Positions 22,501 through 32,190 of a DNA stretch of 64,000 bases are shown piece by piece. The stretch's first letter is position 1. Every line of letters starts with the position of its first letter. Source of the stretch: Petunia secreta (taxonomy: Eukaryota > Streptophyta > Magnoliopsida > Solanales > Solanaceae). The notes below the pieces were generated by a model. That model had not been told where the DNA came from. It saw only the letters and a list, made by a program, of their open reading frames with translations, and made no database searches. Position numbers and translations under genes: made by a program. Location of the stretch: contig JARKIP010000005.1 in the NCBI GenBank assembly GCA_029990175.1, forward strand, positions 56,533,001 to 56,597,000. The letters run 5' to 3'.

Positions 22501-23301
22501 AGACAATGGTTTGAGCACGAAACTCTTCCCATCGAGCTTTACAGCGTAAGTGTTGGATCTGCCATTGTGAACAGCTGTTCGGTCATATTGCCATGGTCGA
22601 CCCAATAGTAAATGACAAGCTTGCATCGGCACCACATCGAATATCATTTCGTCTTGATACTCTCCGATTCTAAACTTGATCCACACTTGTTTGACAACTC
22701 GCAATTCTCCACACTCATTCAGCCATTGTAATTTGTAAGGGTGGGGATGCTTCAAAGTAGTTAGTCCCAATTGTGAAACCAAGGTTTGGCTCACCACATT
22801 TGCACAACTACCAGAATCAATGATCATCGAACACACCTTTCCCCTCACTCGACATCGAGCATGAAAGAGGTTTTCTCTTTGGTTGTCCTCTTCTTCAAGA
22901 GTCATGCAGCTCAAATTCCTTCGAACCACAAGAAACATTTCCGGATGATCAGCTTTGGTAGCTTCATGATCATCATCACCTTCAGCTCGGTCAGTCTCCT
23001 CAATAAATTCCTCCTCGGTGTCACTCGCTTGCTCATGGACGGTTCCATCTTCGAGCAGAAGCATAACTTTGCGAGTTGGACACTCTTTTGCCATGTGACC
23101 ATAACCCTTGCATTTATGACACTGAATATTTGAAGCACTAGGAGAGTTTAGTTGAACTTTACCTCCCACTTTTCTTGATTGGTTACCGGTCACACCTCTT
23201 TCAAAGGGTCTCTTCGAATCTCGAACAGCGTTGGCACTTGTTTGGTTAGGATTCTTCCATTCTTTGCTTCGGTTCAAAGGAGTAGAAGTAGTGACTCCTC
23301 A
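19330..23301 (-). pseudogene. CRM-like element pol: protease, reverse transcriptase, RNase H, integrase
   Basis: Domains in order from 23,277 leftwards: CCHC knuckle ([14 protein letters not shown]), protease ([12 protein letters not shown]), reverse transcriptase with the YFDDILVYS active site and [12 protein letters not shown], RNase H ([12 protein letters not shown]), integrase with the zinc finger H-H-C-C (ending [12 protein letters not shown]), a DDE core ([26 protein letters not shown]) and a C-terminal GDWVWVHFRKERFP region. In-frame stops lie at 21,010-21,012, 20,260-20,262, 20,149-20,151 and 19,576-19,578. The last is inside the 3' LTR, where the right LTR has a sense codon and the frame continues through PMTRSQAKLL, so pol originally ended within the LTR. 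No classical chromodomain is evident. Four stops make it non-functional. Confidence 0.85.
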
Positions 23302-24440
23302 ATACCGGTTTGCCTTATCGTCCTTCACCAATTTTTCAGCTTCGGTTGCAGCATCGAACAGATCTTCCAACGTGTGATACACATGGAGCCTCAATTGAGA
23401 TGACACATCCCTAGCCAAACCATTTTTGAATCTGATAATGGCTTGCTCTTCATCCTCTACCAGATCAAGATTCAATCGAACCTTTTCGAATTCATCATGG
23501 TACTCTTGGACTGACTTGGACCCTTGCTTTAGTTCATAGAGCTTTTGCATTTGAGTTTGCCTGTACTTGGCACTCAAATACTTAGCATCCATTGCTCTCA
23601 TCAACTGTGGCCAAGTAGTGACTACTGGATAGTCATTTCTTCTTCTATGCCTCTTGTCGGATTCCCACCATGTTGATGCATAGGCTTCGAACGAAGCAAT
23701 AGCATGGGCAGCTTTTCTCTCATCGGTCATCTCATTGGTTTCAAAGATGCGCTCCATCTTAAGCTTCCATTCAAGATATTCATCTGGATCACTAGTTCCT
23801 TTAAAGGGTAGAATAGTGATCTTGACACTGTTCAAGTTTGACTCTCGAACACCACGAACCTGTTCGGGATACTCATCATCACGATCATCAGCCTCACGCT
23901 CAATATTTCTTTCAATATTTGCGCCTCGGCCTCGACCTCGGAAATTTCCACGACCTCGGTGAGCTTGCCTTCGTTGAGCAATGGCGGCTCATTCTCATAT
24001 TCGTCCTCGGGAAATTCCTCTTCGACAACCTCTTCGACAACGGCTCCAAGATCTCTTCGGGCCTTTGGAAGTGGTATCCTTTCTCCTCGGGGAATGCCCA
24101 AGTTTTGATAGCGTGCTTGGTGATTGCCCAAGTTTTGTTGCACTTGGGGATTGCCCAAGTTGAGTTCTCTTCGAATCGCTTCACTCGTCAACTGATGTTG
24201 TCGAACAAGCTCAGCATACAGCTCAGGTTTCAGTCGAGTGGAATGGCTGGTTCCAGCGCCGGACCCATTCATGGCCACGGACGCACTTCCTTGCTCGAGT
24301 TGAGTTACTCGAGCAGTCACTCCTCTTACTTCGGCACTGACGCCTTGTATCGCAGCCATGAGATCGGCTAACGACACTTCGGGCCTTTCAATGCCTTTGC
24401 CATCGCCTCCATTCCCAGCCATGGTACCTGCACAAATCAA
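23299..24440 (-). pseudogene. CRM-like element gag
   Basis: The N-terminal frame 23,832-24,440 starts at an ATG within MAGNGGDGKGIERPEV and has a short coiled-coil-like region. The core frame 23,299-23,835 has the Retrotrans_gag signature (ILPFKGTSDPDEYLEWKLKMER, then ASTWWES, QEYHDEFEKV). An Arg-Gly-rich stretch lies between, and the two frames are out of register by a small indel near 23,980-24,000. A TGA at 23,299-23,301 cuts gag from the zinc knuckle that follows in the same frame. In the intact element gag and pol were probably one frame. Confidence 0.75.
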
Positions 24441-25604
24441 AGACCAACGAAATATTAAAGGTTAGAAATCACCTCAGACACTCCCTCACCTTTGATGGGT
24501 GGTACTCGGGTCCACTCAATTTATGGGTTCGGGTTTGGTCACTCAAGAACTTGTAGCCAATGGCTTCCTCGGTTGATCAACCTCTCTCAATTCCTTCGAA
24601 TTTGACAAGTACGATGTCTTACTTCGGGAAGAGTGAGTTGATTTGACTCAATGGAACGGACAACTATTTACCCTTTCGCTTCGGGAAGTCAAAGAAATTT
24701 CTACGAAGTTGGACTTCGGTCACCCACGCACGAGTTCCTATCAGCTCAAATGAGTTAGTACGACCTCGAGTAGGACAATTACTCAAAAGATCCACTAACT
24801 AGAATTTAGGACAGAAGAAAAGTGAGAACCTAGGAGAATCTACCCTTCGATTCCCTTTTGGAATCTTTTTCAACACACCAACTCTTGTCCGTACAAGAGT
24901 GGTCCCTCCTTGGTACGGATAGGGTTTTACCTTATCCACTTTCCTTTTCTCAGCCGACAACTTTTCACTTGGGGTTTTGATGTAAAACTTTACCCCTTTC
25001 TTCCTCAATGGAACAGTGAAGCTTTGCTTCGGCGTACGGATTAACAGCTTCGGTTCACCGACCACGAATACAACAACATCTGGGTTGCTTTCTTTCAACT
25101 CCTGTTTCAGACAACAACGGAGAAATTCAAACAAAGTTCTTGAGCTAAGATCTCAGCTCCTTCATGTCGCACACTGTTACAATTCGTAACAAGTTTCCAG
25201 CGTACGGACAACGAATTCAAACTCAGAACTTCGAATTTCCAGCACCAAACAAACCCAAATCACTCAAGAACCACCAATCTTCATCGGTTTCAACCAAAGA
25301 CGATGGGGTTCGAGTTCCTGTCACCATTAAAGCTCAAAACAGTCCAAATTTCACCAAGAAACCCTAGTCACGAAACTGGTACGTCGGGCACTTGTTGGAA
25401 TCAGGAAACAATGGTGATCAAGAATCAATGGTTGTTTAATCCAAACAACCAACAATCAAACACAATTTTTGAATTTTTGTTTTTCTACTTTTTTTTTATA
25501 AACGCTCAGCAACAACAATCAAACACATGGAAGAAAGCTGAAACTGAAGACACAAGCACGATTTAAGTGAACAGGATTTGAGGTTGTAAGAACAAACTCA
25601 AACC
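24441..25604 (-). other. CRM-like element 5' leader
   Basis: About 1.16 kb between primer-binding site and gag. The frames at 24,799-25,134 (minus) and 25,164-25,566 (plus) have no recognisable domain and I do not treat them as genes. A long untranslated leader is usual for such elements. Confidence 0.5.
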
Positions 25605-25606
25605 TT

Positions 25607-25618
25607 GCTCTGATACCA
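25607..25618 (-). other. primer-binding site, initiator tRNA-Met
   Basis: The minus strand reads TGGTATCAGAGC three bases inside the 5' LTR, an exact match to the complement of the plant initiator tRNA-Met 3' end, followed by AAGG. Confidence 0.9.
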
Positions 25619-25621
25619 AGA

Positions 25622-26345
25622 TGGTTCAAGCAAACCCGAAGGAAATGCTAAACACGAATGCGGAAGATAAATAACAAGAAAGTAAAGATAGAAGCAAGAC
25701 AAATCTTGCTTCGATTCAAAAGAACAGTGAGGAACCTGTCTCAAAGCTCGATTGAAAGGAAATCAAGACGCACCTATACTATGCAACAATCCTCAAGAAA
25801 GACCCGCTTCTTGCAAATTGAATGATCAAGAAGAAGTTGTTCAATCGAATAACACCGGTTGACACAAGTTCTTTAAAAGCCCACGTCGGGGTTCGGCTCC
25901 ATCGGAGACTCACAATAGCACTTCCTATGTTTTTCATATACTAAAAACTGGGTGTTTTACAATGAAGTAAAATGAAGTATTTATAGGCTATGCCAAGGGC
26001 TGAATAGTAAATAGTCACAAGTGACTAATAAAAACAAGCCACGCAGGGCTGAGACAAGTTTGTGTTCGGCAGCCTTGACTTCGGTGCTCGGTTGCTTGCT
26101 CGAACTCATTGTCCTCGGACGCTCACTTGTCCTCGAGCTCATTGTCCTCAGTCACTTTGCCTTCGGGCTCAAATCTGAAGATAACGCCTTCGGTCCTTGA
26201 GCTCGGCCACTCAGCTTCGGAGCAATTGTTTTCCTTCGGCCAGGCTAAGTGAATGTGCACATAGTGCAGCAGCTTGGCTTGGCTTCTTGTCATCGGTCTC
26301 CTCGGTGGATCGAACACTTGATCAGCACGTGTTCGGGCTGCATCA
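25622..26345 (-). mobile_element. CRM-like element, 5' LTR
   Basis: About 724 bp. It carries the sense version of the pol C-terminal codons in its U3-equivalent part (26,123-26,345, with PMTRSQAKLLHYV), which is how the original pol ending can be read. Confidence 0.85.
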
Positions 26346-26404
26346 ATATATGTCCTTTGTCCTATGCCCGTACCGCCTGAACGATCGTAACTCATAGAAT
26401 AGGC
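26346..26404 (-). mobile_element. Tat element A, 5' LTR, second part
   Basis: TGTCCTTTGTCCTATGCCCG and the following bases to CTCATAGAA match 6,034-6,085 of the left LTR. The match stops near 26,404 where the LINE begins. The remaining 100 bp or so of the LTR are not found on the far side of the LINE. Confidence 0.7.
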
Positions 26405-28650
26405 GGGGGGTCCAAGACTCAAATTGACTTCCTAATCCTTAGAAAGAGCGATAGAGGTATTTGTGCAGATTGTAAGGTCATTTCGAGTGAGGACCTTGTG
26501 ACCCGGTATAATCTCTTAGTTATGGATCTTGAGATCCGGGGTAAGAAGAAGGAGAGGGCGCTAAGTGGTCGGCCCAGAACTAAGTGGGGGGCTTTTACCA
26601 CACAGAAATTTCAAAAGATAGGAGAGAAGCCACTGGATATGGGGGCTTGGGAGAGCAGGGGGCAGCGTGTGGGCTAAAACAACTGGTTGTGTTAGAGAAG
26701 CAGCTAGAGTGGTGTTAGAGGTATCGAAGGGAAAGCCTAATAGGCTAAAAGGTGACTGGTGGTGGAATAAAGAGGTTCAAGGAAAAGTGGAGGCCAAAAA
26801 GGCTGCTTTAATAAAGTTCATAGAGAGCAAGGACGAGGAGGAGAAGAGATCAAACAGGGAAGAATATAAGACCGCGAAGAAGGAGGCGAAGCTTGCAATG
26901 TCAGGCACTAAAACGATAGCTTTTGAACGTTTGTACAAAGAAATAACAGACAAAGGCGGGGAAATGAAGTTGTATAGGCTTGAGAAGTTGAGGGAGCGAC
27001 GGGCACGAGACCTGAACCAAGTAAAGTGAATTAAGGATGAGGATGTCACTGTTTTGGTGGAAGATAATCGCATCAAGCAGAGATGGCAAGCTTACTTCCA
27101 TAAACTCTTGAATGAAGAGGAGGATAGGAGTATTGTGTTGGGTCAGTTAGAGCACCATGCGAGTATTCATGATGTTAGTGATTGCGGATGTATAAGTGTT
27201 GAAGAGGTTAAAGAGGCGGCTAGCAAGATGAGAGGGGGTCGAGTAACCGGGCCAGACGAGATCCCCGTGGAATTTTGGAAGGGTGCAGGGATAGCAGGTA
27301 TGGAGTGGCTAGCTGGGTTGTTTAATGTCATCCTTAGGACGGGTAAGATTCCTGAAGAATGGAGGTGGAGTACCATGATTCTGCTGTATAAGAATAAGGG
27401 TGATATTCAAAATTGCAATAACTACAGGGGTATCAAGCTGTTAAGTCATACAATGAAAGTATGGGAAAGGGTGATAGAAAAGAGGATGAGGAAGAAGGTG
27501 GAAATCTCAGAGAACCAATTTGGATTCACGTCGGGGTGATTGACTAAAGAGGCAATTCATCTTCTAAGGAGGTTTGTTGAGCAGTATAGGGACAAGAAAA
27601 GAGACTTACATATTGTGTTCATCGATCTAGAAAAAGCATATGATAAAGTCCCTAGGGAAGTTTTGTAGAGATATTTGCAGGCTAAAGGTGTACCTGAAGC
27701 ATATGTTAGAGAAATTAAGGACATGTATGATGGAGTGAAGACGTGAGTGCAGACAGTAGGAGGCGACTCTGGTCACTTTCCCGTTGAGATGGGGCTACAT
27801 CAGGGGTCAGCCTTTAGTCTGTTCTATTTGCTCTGGTGATGAATGAATTGACCAGGAGTATTCAAGGGTAGATACCATGGTGTATGTTATTTGCCGATGA
27901 CTTAGTTTTGGTCGATGAGACCCGCGATGGGGTCAATGGTAAGCTGGAGGTGTGGAGGAAGACTTTAGAGTCTAAAGGGTTCAAGCTGAGCAGAACGAAG
28001 ACGGAATATATGGAGTGCAGGTTCAGTGATGTACCCCAGGAGTCGAAGTTTCAAGTATCTTGGGTCATTTATCCAAGGTAATGGAGAAATTGACGAGGAT
28101 ATCACTCATAAGATAGGGGCTGGTTGGATATAGTAGAGACTAGCTTCTAGTGTCTTGTGCGATAAGAATGTGCCTCATAAGCTGAAAGGAAAGTTCTATA
28201 AAGTAGTTGTTAGACCAGCTTTACTGTATGGGGCGGACTGTTGGCCAGTAAAGGCTACCCACGTCCAGAGGATGAGTGTAGCAGAGATGCGGATGCTTAG
28301 ATGGATGTGTGGGCATACTACGATGGACAAGATCAAGAACGCAGCCATTCGAGACAAGGTGGGAGTGGCCAGTTGCAGACAAGATGCGAGAAGCGGGGCT
28401 GAGGTGGTTTGGGCATGTGAAGAGGAGGAGCACAGATGCACCGGTGAGGAGGTGCGAGGTTTGGCAGTGCTAACACTGCGGAGAGGTAGAGGTAGACCTA
28501 AAAAAAATTGAGGTGAGGCGATTAGGCGGGACATGACCCACCTCTAAATTACCGAGGACATGACCCTAGATAGGAAAAAGTGGAGGTCGAGAATTAGGGT
28601 AGAGGGATAGATAGTAATCGAGAGATTTTCGGTATATTATGCTTTCAGCT
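26405..28650 (+). mobile_element. RTE-type LINE, 5'-truncated, dead
   Basis: From 26,411 a frame gives the end of an AP-type endonuclease and spacer (QIDFLILRKSDRGICADCK, ALSGRPRTKWGAF). Then 26,667-27,539 holds the N-terminal reverse transcriptase part (KMRGGRVTGPDEIPVEFWK, YKNKGDIQNCNNYRGI) and 27,884-28,081 the catalytic LFADDLVLV. The C-terminal segment at 28,155-28,511 has ALLYGADCWPVKATHVQRM. Wording and order are those of plant RTE-clade LINEs. Stops occur near 27,030, 27,538, 27,667, 27,745 and 27,835, with several frameshifts. 5' truncation is normal for target-primed insertion. The 3' tail (to about 28,800) cannot be delimited and no target duplication was found. Confidence 0.75.
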
Positions 28651-28829
28651 TACTCAGCTTACTTTTGATTTTATTTGTTATTGGTATTTTCTATTAATCT
28701 TGTATGTGTTTGAGTGCTTCCTAGCCGTATTTCATTACATTTATTTGATATTTTGATATTGTCTTCTTGCCTCTCTAAAATATATTAGGCGGTCCCGAAG
28801 TCTCGCCGCTTGCATCTTATAATAGTGTC

Positions 28830-29053
28830 CTCAACAACATCTTCTAGTTTCTTTTCGACCTAGCAACAATTTGTCCTTGTTCTTTTTGTTCTCTATCCCT
28901 TCTACTAGCAACATCTTGTCCTTCTTTTTCTTCTTTTTCTTTCTTCCATCTCCCCCCCCCCCAACAACATCTTTTTCTCCACCACTTCTCCCAATAGCTT
29001 TTTCTCTAACCTCACTAGCAATAACCTCTTCTAAACCCCTTCCACTTACGACA

Positions 29054-29084
<31 letters not shown>

Positions 29085-29470
29085 CTTCTTCTCTATCACC
29101 AGTCTCTCTTACTTTTTCTCTCCCCACATCTGTAGCATAAATATATTCCTCTCTAGACCCACCATCACGTGCATCGTTATAGCATCCTTCATCACCATCC
29201 TTATTTTCTCCTACACCACTTGTATGAGTTGCGGAATCCTCATGTTTTGATCCACTATCTATGAGTTCTGTTTATTGATTAACTTTTCTAATGATTTGAT
29301 CAACCTCTACAGGTTGACTCATATCGATGCTAGCTTGGCTATCTGATTGGACCTAATTAGATCGTGCTCTACCGCTAGCAGTTCTAGTTCTTTTGCTAGC
29401 CGGCACGGACGTCTCGCTTCTTCTATCCGTCTTTCTTTTACTGTTAGCCCCACAACATGTGTTTACTATT
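28830..29470 (-). pseudogene. acidic/basic low-complexity coding block, probably N-terminal part of the split Ulp1/DUF1985 gene
   Basis: The minus-strand frame 28,831-29,127 runs from MGREKVRETGDR through a run of twelve Glu codons to Lys-rich ends. Upstream, 29,128-29,470, the same strand gives KRKTDRRSE and KRTRTASGRARS, a nuclear-localisation-like basic patch. No family can be named from such sequence. Strand, the neighbouring palindrome cluster and the acidic peptide left of the nest (5,641-5,710) suggest one gene cut in two. Alternatively this belongs to the FAR1 gene on its right. Confidence 0.35.
29055..29092. repeat. (CTT)n microsatellite coding poly-Glu on the minus strand
   Basis: About twelve perfect CTT units, read GAA/GAG-type on the other strand, within the low-complexity coding block. 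Confidence 0.9.
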
Positions 29471-29559
29471 TTATCTACATAGCAATTTTAACAAATAACA
29501 TAGTAAGATAAATAAATCCAGCTTCCAACTAAATTATATATGGGTAGCTGCAGACACAT

Positions 29560-29715
29560 TAAGACCATGTGTACGGATACTAGAATATATGAACACATAT
29601 AAGAAAGTGTGTACACATTATTTATATGTTTAAAAAAAAAGTGGTTTTTTTAACTTTTTTTGTTGTCTACACATCTTCCAAGACGTGTACACAAATTTTA
29701 TATGTGTACATATAT
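29560..29715. repeat. ATGTGTACACAT-type palindrome cluster, right of the nest
   Basis: ATGTGTACGGAT near 29,574, GTGTGTACACATT near 29,607, ACGTGTACACAAA and ATGTGTACATAT near 29,684-29,712. These are the same motif as the clusters at 2,685-5,640, now 24 kb away across the retroelement nest. Confidence 0.65.
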
Positions 29716-29739
29716 TCTTATTATTTGACTACAAGTAAT

Positions 29740-31101
29740 CCTTTAAATCACCATTCAGACTCTCAGTCAATTGTGTACTGTTCAGACAACTGAAAATATT
29801 TGCTTTTTATATGCTGCGAAATTCTTTTCCCCTAATGCATGTTGATTTCCGTTTATCAAGCATAGTATTTCAGGCATCAATAAATTTCTCCTCATCCTCA
29901 TATTCATAAATGCATTTTCTAAAATCACCACGGAATGAGACATATCTTTTGTAGACTGGATTGAGATTTTTAGTTGCGTTTTGTTCCATTTGCCAAACCC
30001 ACAATTTATGATGAACCTCGGACATGAAACATGAAATTGCCTTACTCGTAGCAGCAACTTGATATATAAATATTGTACGTGGTATTTTTTCCGACATCGC
30101 TCTAAGAAATATTTTAAACAACCATTCGAAGGATTCAGAAGTCTCATCATACATTAATGCACCTCTGAAAATTACGACCTTTCTATGATTATTCAATCCT
30201 ACAAAGCAAGCGAGAGGTGTATAATCTTTATTCGTTCGATAAGTGGTATCAAATTAAAGTACATCTCCAAAAATTTAATAGCCTATTATTATGTTAAATC
30301 AGCCTAAAAGATGTTTGCAACCATATCATCAACATCCAACTGGACCGCAAAAAAGAACGACGGATCTTCAGTTCTCTTTTTCTCAAAATAATCTAACAGT
30401 GCCCCTGAATAAAAAAATAAAAAACATAAGAAAGAAGAACAATAAAAAAGAAAAAAAAAAGAAATAGTCATCTAAACAGATAAACATAAATTATAATATA
30501 AGTAAGAATTTAATGCATCTTAGTCATACCATACTTATGAAAAAAATGTATTACCTGCTTCTCCTTCTTTCATAGCTTTTGGTCGTTTGGTTCGAAGATA
30601 ATATTTTTGATCCTGCTTAGTATAACCCAAATTTTATCGATCACCCGTTTGAAGACTCATAAAATCAAATGTAGCTTTTGATAACAATCCAACATCTTCT
30701 GCCATGTCAATCTCATCAGCTTGTACTTGATTTATTTTTTTATGCGATTGTAACACGTGAACCATCGATGGTGGAATGAGAGGGTGATTATGTTCCATGC
30801 TAACCTTAGTAATACAATACTTTCTGGAAAGTTGACGCTTAATGACTATGTGAGCTTGACAACCACTTCTGACTTGTTTCCATGGATTTGTAATTTCTAT
30901 TCTTTGTTTATCATGTCCACGAAAATCTTCCTTGAAATAAGTCATCTTTCTCGATGTCACATAACCATAAATTTTATTAGTGCTGACATACTCTTTTCGA
31001 GTACTAAACCCGGTCCTTCTTGCATATTCATTATAAAAGTTAATTGCCACATTATTACTGTCAAATTCTAGTCCAAGTTTAGGCTCAAAATCAATATGCA
31101 C
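29740..31101 (-). pseudogene. FAR1/FHY3-related (MULE-derived) gene, truncated
   Basis: The frame 30,634-31,101 is a FAR1 DNA-binding domain (LGLEFDSNNVAINFYNEYARR, RSGCQAHIVIKR, EHNHPLIPP), including the conserved Cys and His positions of the WRKY-GCM1-like zinc finger. Further left, 29,782-30,196 matches the MULE transposase domain of the same family (GALMYDETSESFEWLFKIFL, then a degenerate His-Trp region and YEDEEKFIDA), ending near STQLTESLNGDLKDYL at 29,740. The C-terminal half and the SWIM zinc finger are absent. Two frameshifts and several stops occur. FAR1 proteins are domesticated transposases acting as transcription factors. This copy is more like a transposon remnant. Confidence 0.65.
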
Positions 31102-32190
31102 CTGAGTCTGTGTGCAGTATTATATAATTTTTCATCAAAGTTATCCATTAAGCTTCAAAGAACAACAAATAAATACAAATTAATACTTTAGACTACATAG
31201 TTCAGAACACATTAACAAAATAAAAAGCACACATGTAAAATCATATTGAACAATAAAAACTAATTAAAAATAAAAGATAATTATTTATTCTCTAAAAAAC
31301 TAAACACATTCACTTGATCATAAAATATTTTAAGAAAAATTATATTATTGGCTTTCATCTAAATATATAAATAATTATAAAGCTTAATTCAAGTGTTGGC
31401 TTAGTAAAGTTTGCTTGAATAAACAATTAATAAGATTCAATATTTTGGTATATAAGGTATTTTCATTGCTTCTTGGAAGATGGGATACTTTGATTTAATA
31501 CTTAATTAATTAATTAATTAATTATAAAAGAAAAATGACTAAACTAGCAGTTATTTTGCTTGATTGAGTTTTTGTTTATTGGAATAACTTTATGATGTGA
31601 TTTTAGGAAGATAAAACCAGGTAGGGTAATTTTTTGGCGGGCTGGAGGCTTAGGGAGGGTAAACTTTTGGCGGGGTGAGGGGTTACTCCACATAGAAAAC
31701 TATGATATATTGAGATTCAGTTGCAATAAGTTTTCTTTTTTGAATTGAGATTTTCAATTCAACTATTTTATATAATATAATATAACATAATAAGGATTAA
31801 AGTACAAATAAAAAGTGGTTTATAGCCTTTAAAAAATGAAGTATCCTGTGTCAAACAAGTAGTGACAAGTGACAACTGCTACTTACGTCTACGCTGCTTT
31901 GTTTACCGGAGCAAATCCGGTTTCGAGCTGTGGATTGATTAACTAAAATGTTTAACTTTACTTCATGAGTCATGGCTATTTATCCAATTCTAAATTTGCT
32001 TCGTGAAAATTGGAGTGTCAGGCCCTGGTGCTTTCCTTTTATTAAGGTTAGCAATTGGTTGTTTAAATTATTTATTCAATTTGCATATCACTTCCAATGA
32101 ATAATCTTTGAAGATTTGTTAATTTTTATCTCTATTGCTCTTTTCTTTTCATGGTATAACAATTTGAGCAGAATCTCAAATCTCGGCTCA
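31102..32190. other. AT-rich spacer upstream of FAR1 remnant
   Basis: No gene is seen. It contains a (TTAA)n run near 31,503-31,523 and the GGCGGG repeat described separately. Confidence 0.4.
31621..31675. repeat. 33-bp tandem repeat with two TTTTGGCGGG boxes
   Basis: GGGTAATTTTTTGGCGGG and GGGTAAACTTTTGGCGGG (two differences) start 33 bp apart. TTTTGGCGGG sits at 31,632-31,641 and 31,665-31,674. It may be a decayed MULE terminus or a pair of E2F-like sites. Neither can be decided here. Confidence 0.5.

Larger units (their letters stand above)
18898..26345 (-). mobile_element. CRM-like gypsy (chromovirus) retrotransposon, 7.4 kb
   Basis: Complete structure: LTRs 18,898-19,588 and 25,622-26,345 with ends TGG...TCA, target duplication ATATA at 18,893-18,897 and 26,346-26,350, an initiator-methionine primer-binding site, gag and pol on the minus strand, and a polypurine tract at the left LTR. 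It sits inside the LTR of Tat element A: the sequence after 26,346 continues the LTR where 18,897 stopped. The CRM lineage is suggested by a pol frame that runs into the 3' LTR, but a tree would be needed to fix it. Confidence 0.85.

Noticed and set aside
20549..24371. Plus-strand and alternate-frame ORFs over the CRM-like element
   Set aside because: Shadows of gag-pol. No domain and no codon conservation visible.
29055..29127. Poly-Glu frame as an independent acidic protein
   Set aside because: It is a (CTT)n microsatellite in a broken frame. Kept only as part of a pseudogene block.
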